A program made the position numbers and the translations under genes. The notes beneath the pieces are model-generated. The model worked only from the letters and a program-made list of their open reading frames with translations, was not told where the DNA came from and made no database searches. Source: Chamaecrista fasciculata (taxonomy: Eukaryota; Streptophyta; Magnoliopsida; Fabales; Fabaceae). From it: DNA of 64,000 bases. The DNA lies in contig QANZ01027638.1 of assembly GCA_003254925.1 (NCBI GenBank), forward strand, positions 188,304-252,303, in the 5' to 3' direction. Of the stretch, positions 23,515 through 39,652 are shown in pieces. The first letter of the stretch is position 1. Each line of letters starts with the position of its first letter.

Positions 23515-24110
23515 GGATGACAATGGTTTAGGGTATTTAAGGTACCCGTCCGTATTCATCTGAAAAAATTATCCGATATCCGATGGATACTGGATATCTG
23601 ATAGGATACGAATATTGAAAATTAAATATTTTTCGGAAATTGGGAAGATACGGATATTACTTTTGAATACCTTATATCCGTCCGGATAGTTAAGGTATCC
23701 GATATCCCATACCCTATTATTTATTTAATTTTTATATTTTACATTCAATTTAATATCTTTTATATTATTCTTTAATTATATTTATATTTTTTATATATAA
23801 TCATTTTTTAGTTACTTTATATTTAATTGTTTTATTTTAAAAAAGAAATTTAGAATATAAATAAATCATAATTTTATTTATTTATTTTAGTTAGTGGGTA
23901 TTGGATATCGGGTACCCAGTATATTCAATTTATAAAATAGGATATCCTATTCTATATTTATATTTTTTTTCAGATATTTCGAGTATTTCGAATATCCGTC
24001 GGATATTGGATATCGAATAGGATACGGATACAGATAGGGTATTGATATTGGATAGAGTGAACAGATACGGATAGTGGCAAAACCACCGGATACCCTATCC
24101 GTTGTCATCC
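23515..24110. mobile_element. Non-autonomous DNA transposon with GGATGACAAYGG ends
   Basis: Left end GGATGACAATGG (23515-23526); right end CCGTTGTCATCC (24099-24110), its near-perfect inverse. Inside are many GGATATC / GGATACGGATA words in both orientations near the ends around an AT-rich core. 596 bp, no coding. Resembles a common plant hAT-like non-autonomous type. A related copy lies in the ROP gene (31183-31841). Confidence 0.7.
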
Positions 24111-24926
24111 TTAGTCATAGCAACAAAAGTGGTAAAATACTTAAATATAATGACGAGTTTATCATCAAAGGTGAAATATATAGATATCAAATGAATTTAA
24201 AAGGGGATAGCATTATTGTGTAGTCTGAATTTTGTTCCATTTCTTTAGGTCTAAGGAAAAATGTGAACAAGTTATGTTAATTGCGACTATGGCCACTTGC
24301 TTGTGGTGCGTGCTGCTAACTTTATGCTTCAGAGTATCACTATAAAATATTTACAATCATTTTACAAACTTTTTCTTTAGTAATATACTGGCAGTTTTTT
24401 TCTTCATTGTTTAATTTGTGCAGAAAATTTCACTATTTTTCTTTTCCTTGACAGATTTCTTTGGTTTTGACATCTGAATGGTAGTTAAATTTTTTTTTTG
24501 GGCCTGAAGTGCAAGTTAAAATTGATTTAACATAATATGATCATTCCAAATTTCCAACGTTTGCATTCCAATGTTGCCTATTTGTCTGCCCAATGATTTA
24601 AAACAGATCAAACTATTACCGCCACGTGAGGCAGGTAGAGTTAATAAACTCATTTGGGGAACCGTAATTTTATTTTTCTTTATAATTTAGGTCTGTGAAG
24701 AAACAAAAGACTGTGCTTTTCCCATCTGCTGCTAACATTTCATTGATGTAATGCTGAAAAAAGGTGCAATTTGGACACTCTTCTTGTGGTAAACTATTTT
24801 CTACATGAAGGTAATGCTTTTATATTTATAATGGCCTTAGGTATATTGCAACCACTCCTATTTGAAAATGCATTTGAAATCACAAGAAAGACATACTACA
24901 TAGTGAAACGAAGTTTGGAAGTGCCT
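24111..24926. other. Intergenic DNA between F-box and GDSL genes
   Basis: No gene recognised. A weak A-tailed insert (T-run then GGGCCTGAAG) at 24490-24513 sits between two AGTTAAA words, a short and uncertain duplication. Confidence 0.4.
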
Positions 24927-27512
24927 TCAGAAGAAGTCCTTAATTTTGTGATCAAGAACTAGGGAACTAAGGGCATCGTAGGCCTTCTCTGTAGGATGGT
25001 AACTATCCCAGAAAATGTAGTTTGAGGCGTTTGAACATGTATTTAAGCTGTAAGGGTTGCAGAAAATGCCAACCTCAATATTTCCTGTGCCACAGCATCC
25101 TTTCTCTGTCACTTCAAAACCTAAATAAACACCACACATAAAAAAGACACAAATCAAGTAGTTAAAATTCTGCAACTCACAACTTCTGGTAATGTTCAAG
25201 TTAGTGACATGAGGATTCTACCTAACTTTTCGGTTAGGAGTTGAGACAATCTCATGCAAATCTTAGGTCCCATATAGTATGCATGAAGGAGCCACTTTAA
25301 CACACCGTCAATCCCATGTTTTATGTTATTTTATTTTTCATTAAAGTGTTTTTGAGATTTTTTTGGTTTTGGAAAATTAATTATTTGGCATCTATATTTG
25401 TTTTCAAAATTTTAATTTAATCCCTGTTGTTTAATCTTTTCAAATTAGCCCCTATACTAAAAATGTTTTGGTTCTGGTATTGATGCTATTAATACTGATA
25501 CTATATTATAACAAATTATTTTTGTAGTTAATTTCTCTATAAGAGTTCTACATAAATAGTATATTACAGAATTAAATATTAAATATCAAAGTTTAAGGGC
25601 TAATTTAAAAACAAATAAAACACGGATGAAATTAAAAATTTAAGTTAACTACAGAACCACCAAACAATTAAATTTTCTCTTTTTTACTTACACGTTTTTA
25701 TTTTATTATAGAATGCACTTTGGTTGTTTATGATTGGCAAACAAAGTTTATCAAAGAAATCTTTAAAGCTCTCTAGTTAAGTGTTGTTGTAGAAGTTATC
25801 TAAAATTCCAACATTACTAACAATTAAAAAGATGTAATGAATGAGAATGATTACCATATCTAGAGGGGCTCCGAAGAAGTGAAAGTAATGGGTTGTAAAG
25901 ATCAAGATAGACAAGCCTAGCTTCTGGAAACTTGTTATTGATTGCATCTATTTGAGAGGAAAGCTTGGAGTTGAAGAGTTTTGCTGCTGAGTTGGCAGTG
26001 TGTGAACATGCTCTCAGTATGCCTCCATCAATTGTTCTCTGTGAGGGCACACACCCTATTGCTGTTATACCAAATACTCCAATCCTTCTAGCTCCTACCT
26101 CATAAAGTTCCTGCATATCCCCCATTCAGCCAATTTTTATTTTTTGAATTTTGGACCCAAAAAAGAGTTCAAGTATGCATACTAATCACATATGTCATAA
26201 CTCATAAGTCATAACAAAGAAGGGGATTGGATTCTGAATCTTCAGAATTGGATGTGTAGTTAAAAACTAACTGAAAATTCCAGCCATAAGATAATACACT
26301 GTACTTATTGACAGAAGATGTCATTTGTCTGACATACTACTTTTTCTTTTTTACTTGTACCACTGGTCTGAACCCTATTATCAGGGATTATCTAATTTGA
26401 TTCAAGGCTTAATCACAGTTAGCATTCCTTATTCTTACCTACAAGTGTGTTATGTGAGAACCGAACATGAAACTCTTATTACATACCTAAAAATCGTTAC
26501 CAAGTGAGTCCCAACCCATACCTCAACACACTACTTTTGCTATAGTTGAAAGTTTAGCAATTTAGACCATGATTTTGCTTTTATAAGGAAGTTCACAGGG
26601 AATCACACACATGAGAATGCTGAGTATAGTAGAGAAGAAGCTAGCTTCTAACTTCCTCTTGTGGATGCTGTACCAGAACAGAACACACACACACACACAC
26701 ACACCTGCAAGAAGCTTGAAGCTTGTGCAGCCATTAAGTCTGTATATGATGCAATGTCATACTGGATGCTCCTAATTGGTGTTTGAGCATAAGTATTGGC
26801 AATGTCATCGCTTCCGGTGCACACTATGTATATACTTTTAGATATTATACTCGCTGTTTTTTGTCCTCCAACTGCATCCTTCATCTTCTTTTTGTACTCC
26901 TTGAACATGTTCAGTTGATTTGATAATGGTATCACAGACTTGCACAATGATGAAGTCAATTAGTTTTATGACATTATTAAGTAAACCGAATAAATAAAAA
27001 TAAAAATATATATGTAGATACATATATACCACTAAAACAGCAGTGAGAGGATCATATCCAGCACCACCAGAAGCAAAGCTTACACCAGTGAGGAGATCTT
27101 TGAGATGCAGGTTTGGATCAAGATAAGGTGGTAAAAGCTTCTTCACTCCAAATTTTGCAGCTGAAGAACACAAGAAGAACCTTGTGTGAAAATGAAGGAG
27201 AGTATATATATATATATATAAAATCTAATGGTGCATATATAATTAATTACCTATGATGTCTGATGGAACTTTGCCATTGCTAAACCTGCCAGTTGGACGA
27301 TTTCCTTCAGCAAAATCTCTTCCATATGGTAGGAAATTGCACTTGATGAGAGTGCTAATATAATTGTTGTTTCCTGGATCCACTATGGAGTCTCCAAATG
27401 CAAACACTGCTGGTACAGTTTCATTGTTTGGTAGACTCAAAGCAGACACATTTTGTTCAATGATGGTGATAGCTATGGCAGAGAACCAAAGAATGATTAA
27501 ATGTGTATTCAT
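24927..27512 (-). CDS. GDSL esterase/lipase (EXL/APG type)
   Basis: Five exons: 27512-27251, 27160-27030, 26938-26705, 26110-25855, 25120-24927; 358 aa, the family norm. This is a secreted SGNH-fold lipase or esterase; substrate unknown. A signal peptide is seen (hydrophobic [14 protein letters not shown] near residues 5-18). Block I is [12 protein letters not shown] with the catalytic Ser, block [17 protein letters not shown], block [15 protein letters not shown], block [14 protein letters not shown] with the catalytic Asp and His. Exon layout (five exons, Gly block split) is typical. Block III usually reads GxND; here the Asn position is Asp, which may change the oxyanion hole, although I recall GSDD in some EXL-type proteins. 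Two cysteine-rich stretches ([18 protein letters not shown]) precede block V. A CA repeat (26683-26704) sits at the start of intron 3. Confidence 0.93.
25370..25665. mobile_element. MITE in GDSL gene intron 4
   Basis: Left TTTTCAAAATTTTAATTTAA, then TTTTCAAATTAGCCCC, is mirrored by right TAAGGGCTAATTTAAAAACAA and ATGAAATTAAAAATTTAAG. An imperfect inverted repeat of about 90 bp, about 300 bp overall, non-coding. Confidence 0.55.
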
Positions 27513-29155
27513 GTTTCTATAAACTCTAATGTGTAAATGAACTTTTTTCCCCCTTTCTTTTGGGATTCTGGGTCTCTCTTTAGATCTTATATGTCTATGA
27601 AATTATAAGAAGAAATGTTTACTATTACTTTTTGTGAAGTTCTATGGATTACTCTCTTTCTTTTAAGTTTGGTCATTTGAGCTTGATTGAAGGGAACTAC
27701 TAGAGACTCTTGCATGGTAAGTTGCTGAGTCACAAAATATTCATGACCCATCTATTGCATGATTGAACCTCTTCACTCATTTAATTTGAACATAACTAGT
27801 TTTTTCTGTGACTCATTGCTATAGAAGCTAAATAACAAAAATATTACTCATGGTATTTACATATATAAAAAAAAGAAAGGTTTTCAAAAATTTTATAAGA
27901 TGACATTTTTATAATTATTTTAAAAATAGTTCTATTCATATTTCCATTTTTATCTCATCTTTTTTTAAAAAATACAAATATTTGGTGAAAGACATGTCAA
28001 TATGATAGGTGATACGGTAATTATAAATGAATGAGGTTGGATTTTGATAAAATAAACAGAATTAAGGGACTTGAAACTGAGACCCAAGTTAGTTGTGGGG
28101 ACGTGTAATACAGTAATAGTAAGTTATTATTAGTTGAGTTTGTTTAAAGATGTCACAATGAAATGTTGAAGTGTTGAACCGTAATTCAGGCCTATACTTT
28201 GTGTTTGTGTAATACGAGAATCTAATAATTAAGAATTTTTAATCGTAATACTGTCCGGACTTCTGGATTACAATCCTTCGTTGTGAATAAAGGAAAAGAT
28301 TTTGGCCAAAAAAGAAAAAAAAAGGAAAAAAAAAGTGAAAGCCAAAAATTTATATTAAAATTTTAAAACTACTTAATTAGCTTGTAGTTAACTAGATTAA
28401 CTAGATTTTGAACCAAATACTTCGATTTTTTTTCACTGTGAAAGCAACGTTTTTTTTTCATCATCGAACCATAAAACCTTCTTGGTTCAAAAAAAAAACA
28501 AACCATAAAACCTTCAAAATTTTAACTCAATAATTTTTCCTGGGATTCAAATTTTGAAAGTTTGTTTTAAAACCATTCTACTAGCATGGATTAATATTGA
28601 ACTTCCAAAGTTCCCACTGTAAGTTCTAAATTTAGATAGAAATAAGTTGATCATTACGCCTGCAATCATCATATTTCAGAAATTCTTTATTATGGTGAAC
28701 AAAAGCAGTGTAGTTCAAAAGAGAAGATTTAGAATGTAAAGGAAGAAAAGCATTTCCTCTATGATCCCAGAACAATCAGGTCGAAACCTCGAACAAAAGC
28801 CTTACAGGAAAATACAAATTAAATTAGATATTATATATATGTATATTCAAGCAAACAAGGTTGTTATCCTAATTGGGATATTCCAGTCTATTAATACATA
28901 AATCAAAATAGGAAGTTAAGAAAGAAGGTGGGGAACCATGAAATGCAAATTTGACAATTAGAGTTCATAACAACAATTCCAAGAAAGCAAAGCATCAAAC
29001 CACCTTATGCTTCAAGGAGATCTAGATTACTTGTCAGACGAACACCCACAAAGACTCCAACTTCTTCAACTGCTAATGAATGATAAAAAACGAAGAAGGG
29101 CAGAGGAATACATGCAGAACACAGAGAGGGCTGTCAAATGTTTACACCTATCGAA
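27513..29155. other. Intergenic DNA between GDSL and ROP genes
   Basis: No gene recognised apart from the ROP 3' UTR toward 29155. It contains the GDSL promoter side (27513-27700) and one ultra-short insert at 28467-28515. Confidence 0.45.
28467..28515 (+). mobile_element. Ultra-short poly(A) retro-insert with 15 bp TSD
   Basis: AACCATAAAACCTTC occurs at 28467-28481 and 28501-28515. The 19 bp insert is TTGGTTC plus A's, ending CA. Confidence 0.75.
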
Positions 29156-33480
<4,325 letters not shown>

Positions 33481-33917
33481 CTTCGCCAACAAACCCCTCT
33501 CTTTCTCTCTACTGTTGTTGTTATTATTATCATTTTTATTTATTTTTCCTAAATTTATATCGTTTTGCTTTTTTGCCATTTTTATTTGACGTCTTCATCG
33601 CAAGCAAATTTGGCTCCTCTCAATAATAGCATCTTGTCCAGATTCCAGACTCATCTCTCGTTTTTACCCTATTTACATTTCATTCTTTCTATCTTTTTTT
33701 ATTTTATTTTATTTTTGTTCAATTATTTTTCATTTTTGTCGCGCCAAAAATATATTTTTAAGGGGAAATTGTGGGTGAAGAATTGAGAATATCCAATACC
33801 AGACTCCTCCTCTCCACCCAATTGATAGGAAAAAATAAATAAATAAAATTGAGCAAAACAACTTCATCTGGAGGGCTGAAGCTTAAGCAATTGAGAAAAA
33901 TTAAAAAAAATATAACA

Positions 33918-33969
33918 TTGATGAATTTGTTTTTTTTTTTTGGTTTTGGCCTGCTTGATAAATTTGTTT
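33918..33969 (-). mobile_element. Ultra-short poly(A) retro-insert with 15 bp TSD
   Basis: TTGATGAATTTGTTT (33918-33932) and TTGATAAATTTGTTT (33955-33969) differ at one base. The 22 bp between, on the minus strand, are GCAGGCC, AAAACC and a run of A's. Confidence 0.65.
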
Positions 33970-34146
33970 ATTGGTAAAACCGTAACAGGAAGCATGTAAA
34001 GATGTGAAATTCACAAATCATCACATCAGCTTATATTGCATTTTTCTTAATGATTCTTAGGAAGTAGAAATTTGCTTGTGGGCCAAAAAAATATGGGAGT
34101 ATGCTTCCCATGAAAGATTAACCTGTGGTGCCAAAGATGAAGTGTC

Positions 34147-34190
34147 AAGTAATACAATTACTTTTGATAAAAAAAAGTAATACAGTTACT
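34147..34190 (+). mobile_element. Ultra-short A-tailed insert with 16 bp TSD
   Basis: AAGTAATACAATTACT (34147-34162) and AAGTAATACAGTTACT (34175-34190) flank 12 bp, TTTGAT plus A's. One mismatch between the duplicates suggests an older event. Confidence 0.65.
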
Positions 34191-34410
34191 AATTTCAATT
34201 ATACTTATAATAATAAATATGATATATGAAAATAATAATGCAAGAGGATTGAAGATTGTCACGTGGAAAGAGAAAAAAGGAACCCCGCCATTTTCGAATT
34301 TCTGTTATTGACCAAGTCAATTTGTCCATACAGCCTGTGTTCATTGTCAATTACCCGCCCATAACATATATGGCATGTCTGTCAGTGAGAGACAAAAGGA
34401 AGGAATGGAC

Positions 34411-35165
34411 TTGGCCAAAATTATTTATATTTTAGATCAAAGTAAGGTAAGTTATATTATAGTCTTTTATTGTTATTTTTAATTTTGATTCTATATTTTT
34501 ATCAAAAATTTCACTTTTTATCTTTTTTGTTTTAAATTATATTGTAACGATTTTAGAGTCCGGATTATTCTAGACAAGTTCTTCCTTTATTTAACTGTGA
34601 CCGTTAATAAAAAAAGTCAAATTGAATTTTAAATGTGGGTTGATTGTTCATAGTAATAAAAAATGAGGTTGACTGTATCTCGCTCAATTCAAGTGTGATT
34701 ATTATGAATTCAGAACTATGTGTTATTTTTTATGAGTATTCTAATTGGAATCGTCAATACATGAAGTTAAATTAGGCTCAAAATTTGACAATTCAAACTA
34801 GACAAGAAAATGGCTCATCAAAAGTAAATCAAAATTCTGAATTCGCCACAATCGAGCTTGAAATAAAAGAGACGACCAACTTCGCTCACATGACTATGAA
34901 ACAAGTAGTTCACTTTGAGAGTCTAATTTGACTTGGTTTGTTGATAACTCCAACTAAACAAATAAAAGACTCGTTAAATGTAACATGTAACTTTAAACTC
35001 ATTACAATCGAACTTAAAAAGATAAAAATATAACTACATTCAATCTTGAAATAAAAAAGTAAAACTTTTTAAAAAAATATAAGATCAACATCACGATAGA
35101 TAAAGATAAAAAATTACATCGCAAGACACTTAAAATATAAGGGATCAATATTGCATTTTGGCTAA
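34411..35165. mobile_element. Non-autonomous DNA transposon, about 750 bp
   Basis: Left TTGGCCAAAATTATTTATAT and right ATTGCATTTTGGCTAA are imperfect inverses, with further mirrored words inside (TTTTTATCAAAAATTTCACT against the right arm). Internal words such as GAATTCGCC..ATCGAGCTTGAAAT resemble the element at 57222-57876, suggesting one family. No coding. Confidence 0.5.
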
Positions 35166-35684
35166 TATTTTATAAACAAGAATATCTTTTTGTTCTCATC
35201 GCCTACCAGTAGCATTGACCATACATATAAGAGTAACACTTGTAAAAACTAAAAACTCTATAGATAGAATTATGCATTTTTACCCTTTACTTTAGCATAC
35301 TTTATAATAAAATTGATTTAAAAATTAATAAAAGAAGAAGAAAAATAACAAAAGAGACCAGAGAAAAAGATACACAAAATGAATAGTACTTTTTGCATCA
35401 AATTATCAATACCCTACATATAAATGTTAATAGTATGAGAAGAAGAAAGCAAAAATAATGATATATGCTTAGAAAAAAAAAGGTCAGATAGTTATTTTAA
35501 TCCTAAATATATTTTTTTTAATGTTCATTTCGATCATTTATATTCTAAAATCTCCAACTATTTATATTTTATACTGTTTAGAAGTCAATCAACTATCAAG
35601 TCATAATTAATTAATTACTTTTAAAAATTTAAATGATACCCAGATATAAGATGTGACTTGGTTAATAATATAATTTTTTTTTAA

Positions 35685-35845
35685 CATATGTGTAGTGTAT
35701 AGTGTAGTGGTTAACGAGCTATATTTCAGGTGAGAGAACCCAGATTCAATTTTTAGAATTGACATTGTTGGGAAGACCCTAACTCTTTTGTCTCGAATGA
35801 GATTAGTCTTTGCTTAGACCGTTACACGAATAGGCGGGAGATACA
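35685..35845 (+). mobile_element. Candidate tRNA-derived SINE
   Basis: TAGTGTAGTGGTTAACGAG resembles a box A; AACCCAGATTCAATTTT, about 40 bp downstream, resembles a degenerate box B. The body continues through GTCTCGAATGAGATTAGTCT and TTACACGAATAGGCGGGAG. No clear target duplication, so it is older or its ends are misjudged. Confidence 0.5.
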
Positions 35846-35889
35846 CATGATTTTATTTTATTTTTAACTGATGGAGATACACATGATTT
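35837..35889 (-). mobile_element. Ultra-short A-tailed insert with 17 bp TSD
   Basis: GGAGATACACATGATTT occurs at 35837-35853 and 35873-35889. The 19 bp between, on the minus strand, are ATCAGTT plus an A-rich tail. The site is at the 3' edge of the candidate SINE. Confidence 0.7.
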
Positions 35890-36049
35890 AATTTAAAAAA
35901 AATTCTTTAATTTATTTATATTTGGTGCTGTGCATTTTTCTATTTTTTAATGTATAAACTTTCCAATAACTTTTTTATTTGATTAATATTTTTCATATGC
36001 TAGTAAAATTATTATTTTTTTTTGTTTTGTTGTCTCTGGTAAAAAAAAA

Positions 36050-37221
36050 TATTATTTTTTAGGGTTTTCCCCACTGTTTTCCCTTTTAAAAAAAAATTCT
36101 TCCCTTTTTCTCATACTCTCGCAAACCAAGCCAAAATTCCCGAAGAATCAATCCGAAACGGCGAGGTTGGCGTCTTTCAGAAGGTCAATTACTGTCATCC
36201 CTCTGCTTTTGGGTTTCCGATATATATAATTCTGTTGACAGGTTTAGCGCTGTGATTTAATTCTTCAAATATCGCCTTCATGTATATATCTGGATCGCCT
36301 AATTGTGAATGATATGTAGTTCATATCTTGGTGGCTTCGGGGAGCCGATGCTGACTTCTCCGTTCCCTTCTCTTTGCAGTCAGAGTGATTGAGTGAACCA
36401 TAACTCCTTTGTGGGTTTTGTTTGATATTGGGAGTTGAGACGTTTTAGTGTGTCTTTTAGTATTGATGGTCAATGCATGCTTGGCATTTCGTTTTCTTTT
36501 TTATTTTTTTCTTGTGAAAACGGTCAGTTTTGCATTGGGTGCGTGGAACACCTTTTAATTACCATCATTTATGTGGAATTCTGATAAGCTTAATCCATAT
36601 ACAAAAGTAGGGATTATTAATAGTATAGGAGAGGTAAAGACTCGAGTCCCTTATTGTTTTCTTACTTTTCTTCACTTTTATGATTGAATTTATATGTCAG
36701 TTTGCTACCCATAATTTGTCATCTCGTGGGTGGTAAATATGGATTGTGGAGTCTATATTCTTTTGGTAGCCTTAGAGTCTACTAAAATTGGGTTTGCAAG
36801 GTTTGAACTGCCATTGCTTTTTCTTTTTCTTTGTTTCCAGATTCTTGTGTTTGTTGTGATTGAGTTCAGCAATATATCTTGTGAACTTTCACTTCCTGAT
36901 GCAGCTATATGTACATCAGCATATACACTGATTATATTCTTTTAGGGTGCCATATGAGGATTGAAAGCGGGTTCTTAATATAGGGCATACTCTGTTTATT
37001 CTTGTGTTTTTTGTTGCTTTCATCTTCCCTACCTTTATTCATCATGATGTAGTCTCATTTTTACATTTGCTGTTATTGTTATTTCCTTCCCTCTTTCAAT
37101 AGTGGCTGAAGTCGGTTATGCATAGTCAAAGCTACTCAGTCACTCTTGTGGCGACCATTTTTTACATTTTATCTTGATATATATAACTCTTTAGTGAGCA
37201 TTTTTATCTGTTGAATCTTAG
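36050..37221 (+). promoter_or_regulatory. 5' leader region of the Myb/SANT-like gene
   Basis: CCAAGCCAAAATTCCCG..AACGGCGAGG (36127-36170) looks like a leader exon, with T-rich intron DNA from about 36185 to the ATG at 37222. The short frame at 36730-36945 lies in this intron and is not supported. Confidence 0.4.
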
Positions 37222-38649
37222 ATGGCAAGCCGGGTTACAAGATCAAGAAGACTACCACCTCAGCAGCAGGAACAACAACCAAGGGCTAGGTGGACCACAT
37301 CACTTACCAAAATACTTGCAGATCTAATGGTCCACCAAGTACATCAAGGGAACAAACAAAGCAATTCTTTTAACAAGAAAGCATGGAAATATATTTGTGA
37401 TGAATTTCACAGCAAGACAGGTCTGAAATGGGACAAAGAACAACTAAAAAATCGATATTCAGTCTTGAGGAGGCAGTATTCAACTGTAAAGTCCATTATT
37501 GAACAAAGTGACTTTAGTTGGGATGAATCCACAGGATCCATAATGGCCAAGGAAGAAGTTTGGGCTGATTACATTAGGGTATGTTCCTTCATTCTGTTTT
37601 GTTATTAATACAAGAGCCCTTGCTTGATGAGGAAATTTTAGTTCCCTTGGCTTAGATATGCTGGTTGGCCACTTACAGAGGCATTTAAAACTCACTAATT
37701 TTTCATTTTAGCATTTGATGACACATGACTCTTTGAGCTTATGTGGTTGGGCGAAGTGCCTGCATCTTCAAGGGCATCTCTTTGACCCTACATATACTAG
37801 GATTGTTTATGTGGCTTCCTTTTGTGTTCTGCACTTGGGTATTTTAAAACTATTTCTGATATGCGTTTGCTCCTTTTGTTTTGTTTGAAGTTTTTTGTTC
37901 TGTCTCCTCTTTTACAAAATCTCTTATTTTCTCAAAAGATAACAATGAATCTTGTGAATGCTGGGGCAATGTGCCTGAAGTAAATCTCAAATTGCTTTTC
38001 ATCGTAGCTGCCATATTGTTCCTTTTCAGGGTTGGAGTTCAACTGAACCCTGGCTAGAGCTATTTTATGTTCCATATAAAATCTATTGACTAACCTCACT
38101 GAAGAATACACCCAGCAGGAACATCCTGATGCTGAGAATGTAAAAGTTAGCGGCTGCCCAATCTATAAGGAGCTATGCACCATATTTTCTGATCCAGTGA
38201 CAAATGGCAGGCATGAGGCTGATCATACATCTAGGCCTTGTCCGGAGCCCTCGAGCACACACCAAGAGGAATCGTCTTCTGGATCTGAGGGAGAGGAAGA
38301 TGATAACGATCCTGAAACAACTGTACCTTCTACATCTGCCGCAACTTGTATCCGCAAACGAGGGCGTAAAGGAATTGATGAAGCCATTGCCGGAGCCATA
38401 CTAGAGATGGCGGCTGCTTCAAAGATGAGGGCAGCGGCCATAGAGCAATATAATAGCAGCAGATATAGCATGGCTGATTGTATTAAGGAATTAGATGTGA
38501 TGCAAGGTGTTGATCAACAACTATATTTTGCAGCTCTAAATCTGTTCAATAAACCTAATGCCAGGGAGATTTTCTTGTCTCTTAAAAGGGATAAACGTAT
38601 AACTTGGTTGCGTGGCAAGTGTGTCGTTGCCTCCAATAGCGTAGGTTGA
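37222..38649 (+). CDS. Myb/SANT-like DNA-binding domain protein
   Basis: Two coding exons, 37222-37578 and 38119-38649; 295 aa. Residues about 22-118 form a Myb/SANT-like (trihelix-related, Myb_DNA-bind_3-type) domain: RWTTSLTKILADLMVHQVHQ, FNKKAWKYICDEFHSKTGLK, QLKNRYSVLRRQYSTVK, SWDESTGSIMAKEEVWADYI. Then EHPDAENVKVSGCPIYKELC, an acidic Ser-rich linker (SSSGSEGEEDDND), a KRGRK nuclear signal, and a C-terminal helix-rich region (YSMADCIKELDVMQGVDQQL, REIFLSLKRDKRITWLRGKC). Proteins of this layout are plant nuclear DNA-binding candidates related to the accessory Myb-like protein of PIF/Harbinger transposons. Expression is likely from a leader beginning near 36.1 kb, with a long leader intron. 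No transposase neighbour is present, so it looks like a resident host gene. Confidence 0.85.
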
Positions 38650-39300
38650 AAACTGGTGAAAGGATTTCACTTTGGTCACACTCTTTTTGCTGGGTTAGTG
38701 TAGATTACCACATTTACAATGTTGAATAGATGATCTCATGTCACAGTGCTTCTCTATGCTGATAATTTGGCCCAAAAGATATCGGGCATTATAATTAGAC
38801 AGCAGGCAATGCTCTGTTCACAAACAATTTTTTTTTAAGGGAAAGAAAACCGAACAAATAAGTGATTCCGCTGAGGTTTCTATACCAGACCAAACTGATT
38901 TAGAATGTGACAAACACAAGTTTTTAAGAGAATTATACTTTAAAGTTAGCTATGAAGATTGGAGAGTCTAAGGACATTTAACAATTTTCCTGATGTGAGA
39001 CTTGTTATATAACATCTCACTAGAGTCAACTCGTTTTGTGACTTTCACTTATCGTCCTCAGTTCCTCTAATTAAAGGTAGTCAGTCTCCTTTGATTTGGA
39101 TGGCTCTCAATGAAGACACAATTACAAAAGCAAAATTTTTTAGAGAAGTATACTCTAAAATTAATTGTTAAGATTGGAAAGTGTTAGATTTAGATTGTTA
39201 ATAAGTAACATTTCTAAACACCATCATATTTTGGGTAGGATTGAGTGTCGATACTAGCAGACAATGATGAATATATACTTTATTTCACGATATTCATTCT
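38650..39300. other. Intergenic DNA before the APX cluster
   Basis: No gene recognised. 38920-39240 contains two loosely repeated segments (ATTATACTTTAAAGTTAGC.. and GTATACTCTAAAATTAATTG..) of unknown origin. Confidence 0.4.
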
Positions 39301-39652
39301 TCCACACAGAAAAAGAATGGGTTCGTGAAACCGTCTCGAGAAAAGGTTCATTGTTTTGTTTTTGGGTAATAAAAAGTCGTAACTTGCCAGCCACGTCACT
39401 CTTGTCACCCAATAAACCAGCGCGTTTAGGTCACGCAAACGTGAAATTCACGAGTTGATTCCTTGTGGGCTGTGGCGGGAGCGAACAAATCCTTTTCTTG
39501 CTTCCATTTTATGCACCAAAAACCATACTCTCAAGTCACGAACGATCACTATATATACAGCAAATTAAAAACCTCTCTTCGCATAATTCCTTCAATTCCT
39601 CTTCATCCTTGGATCTTCATTCCTTAGCTTGCATCGCTAAACTTCCAGGAAA
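39296..39652 (+). promoter_or_regulatory. APX-like copy 1 promoter and leader
   Basis: This region aligns closely with 42829-43211 (copy 2), from TTCCACACAGAAAAAGAAT through CCCAATAAACC, GTGGCGGGAGC, CTCAAGTCACGAACGATCAC. A TATA box CTATATATACA lies at 39550-39560. Less closely it resembles 52800-53010 (copy 3). The tandem unit therefore includes the promoter. Confidence 0.7.

Noticed and set aside
26683-26704. CA repeat as a regulatory or CRISPR-like repeat
   Set aside because: A plain dinucleotide microsatellite at the start of a GDSL intron. No spacer-repeat arrays were seen anywhere in the window.
36730-36945. 71 aa open frame upstream of the Myb/SANT gene
   Set aside because: T-rich leader-intron sequence that translates to hydrophobic residues. 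No start context or family.
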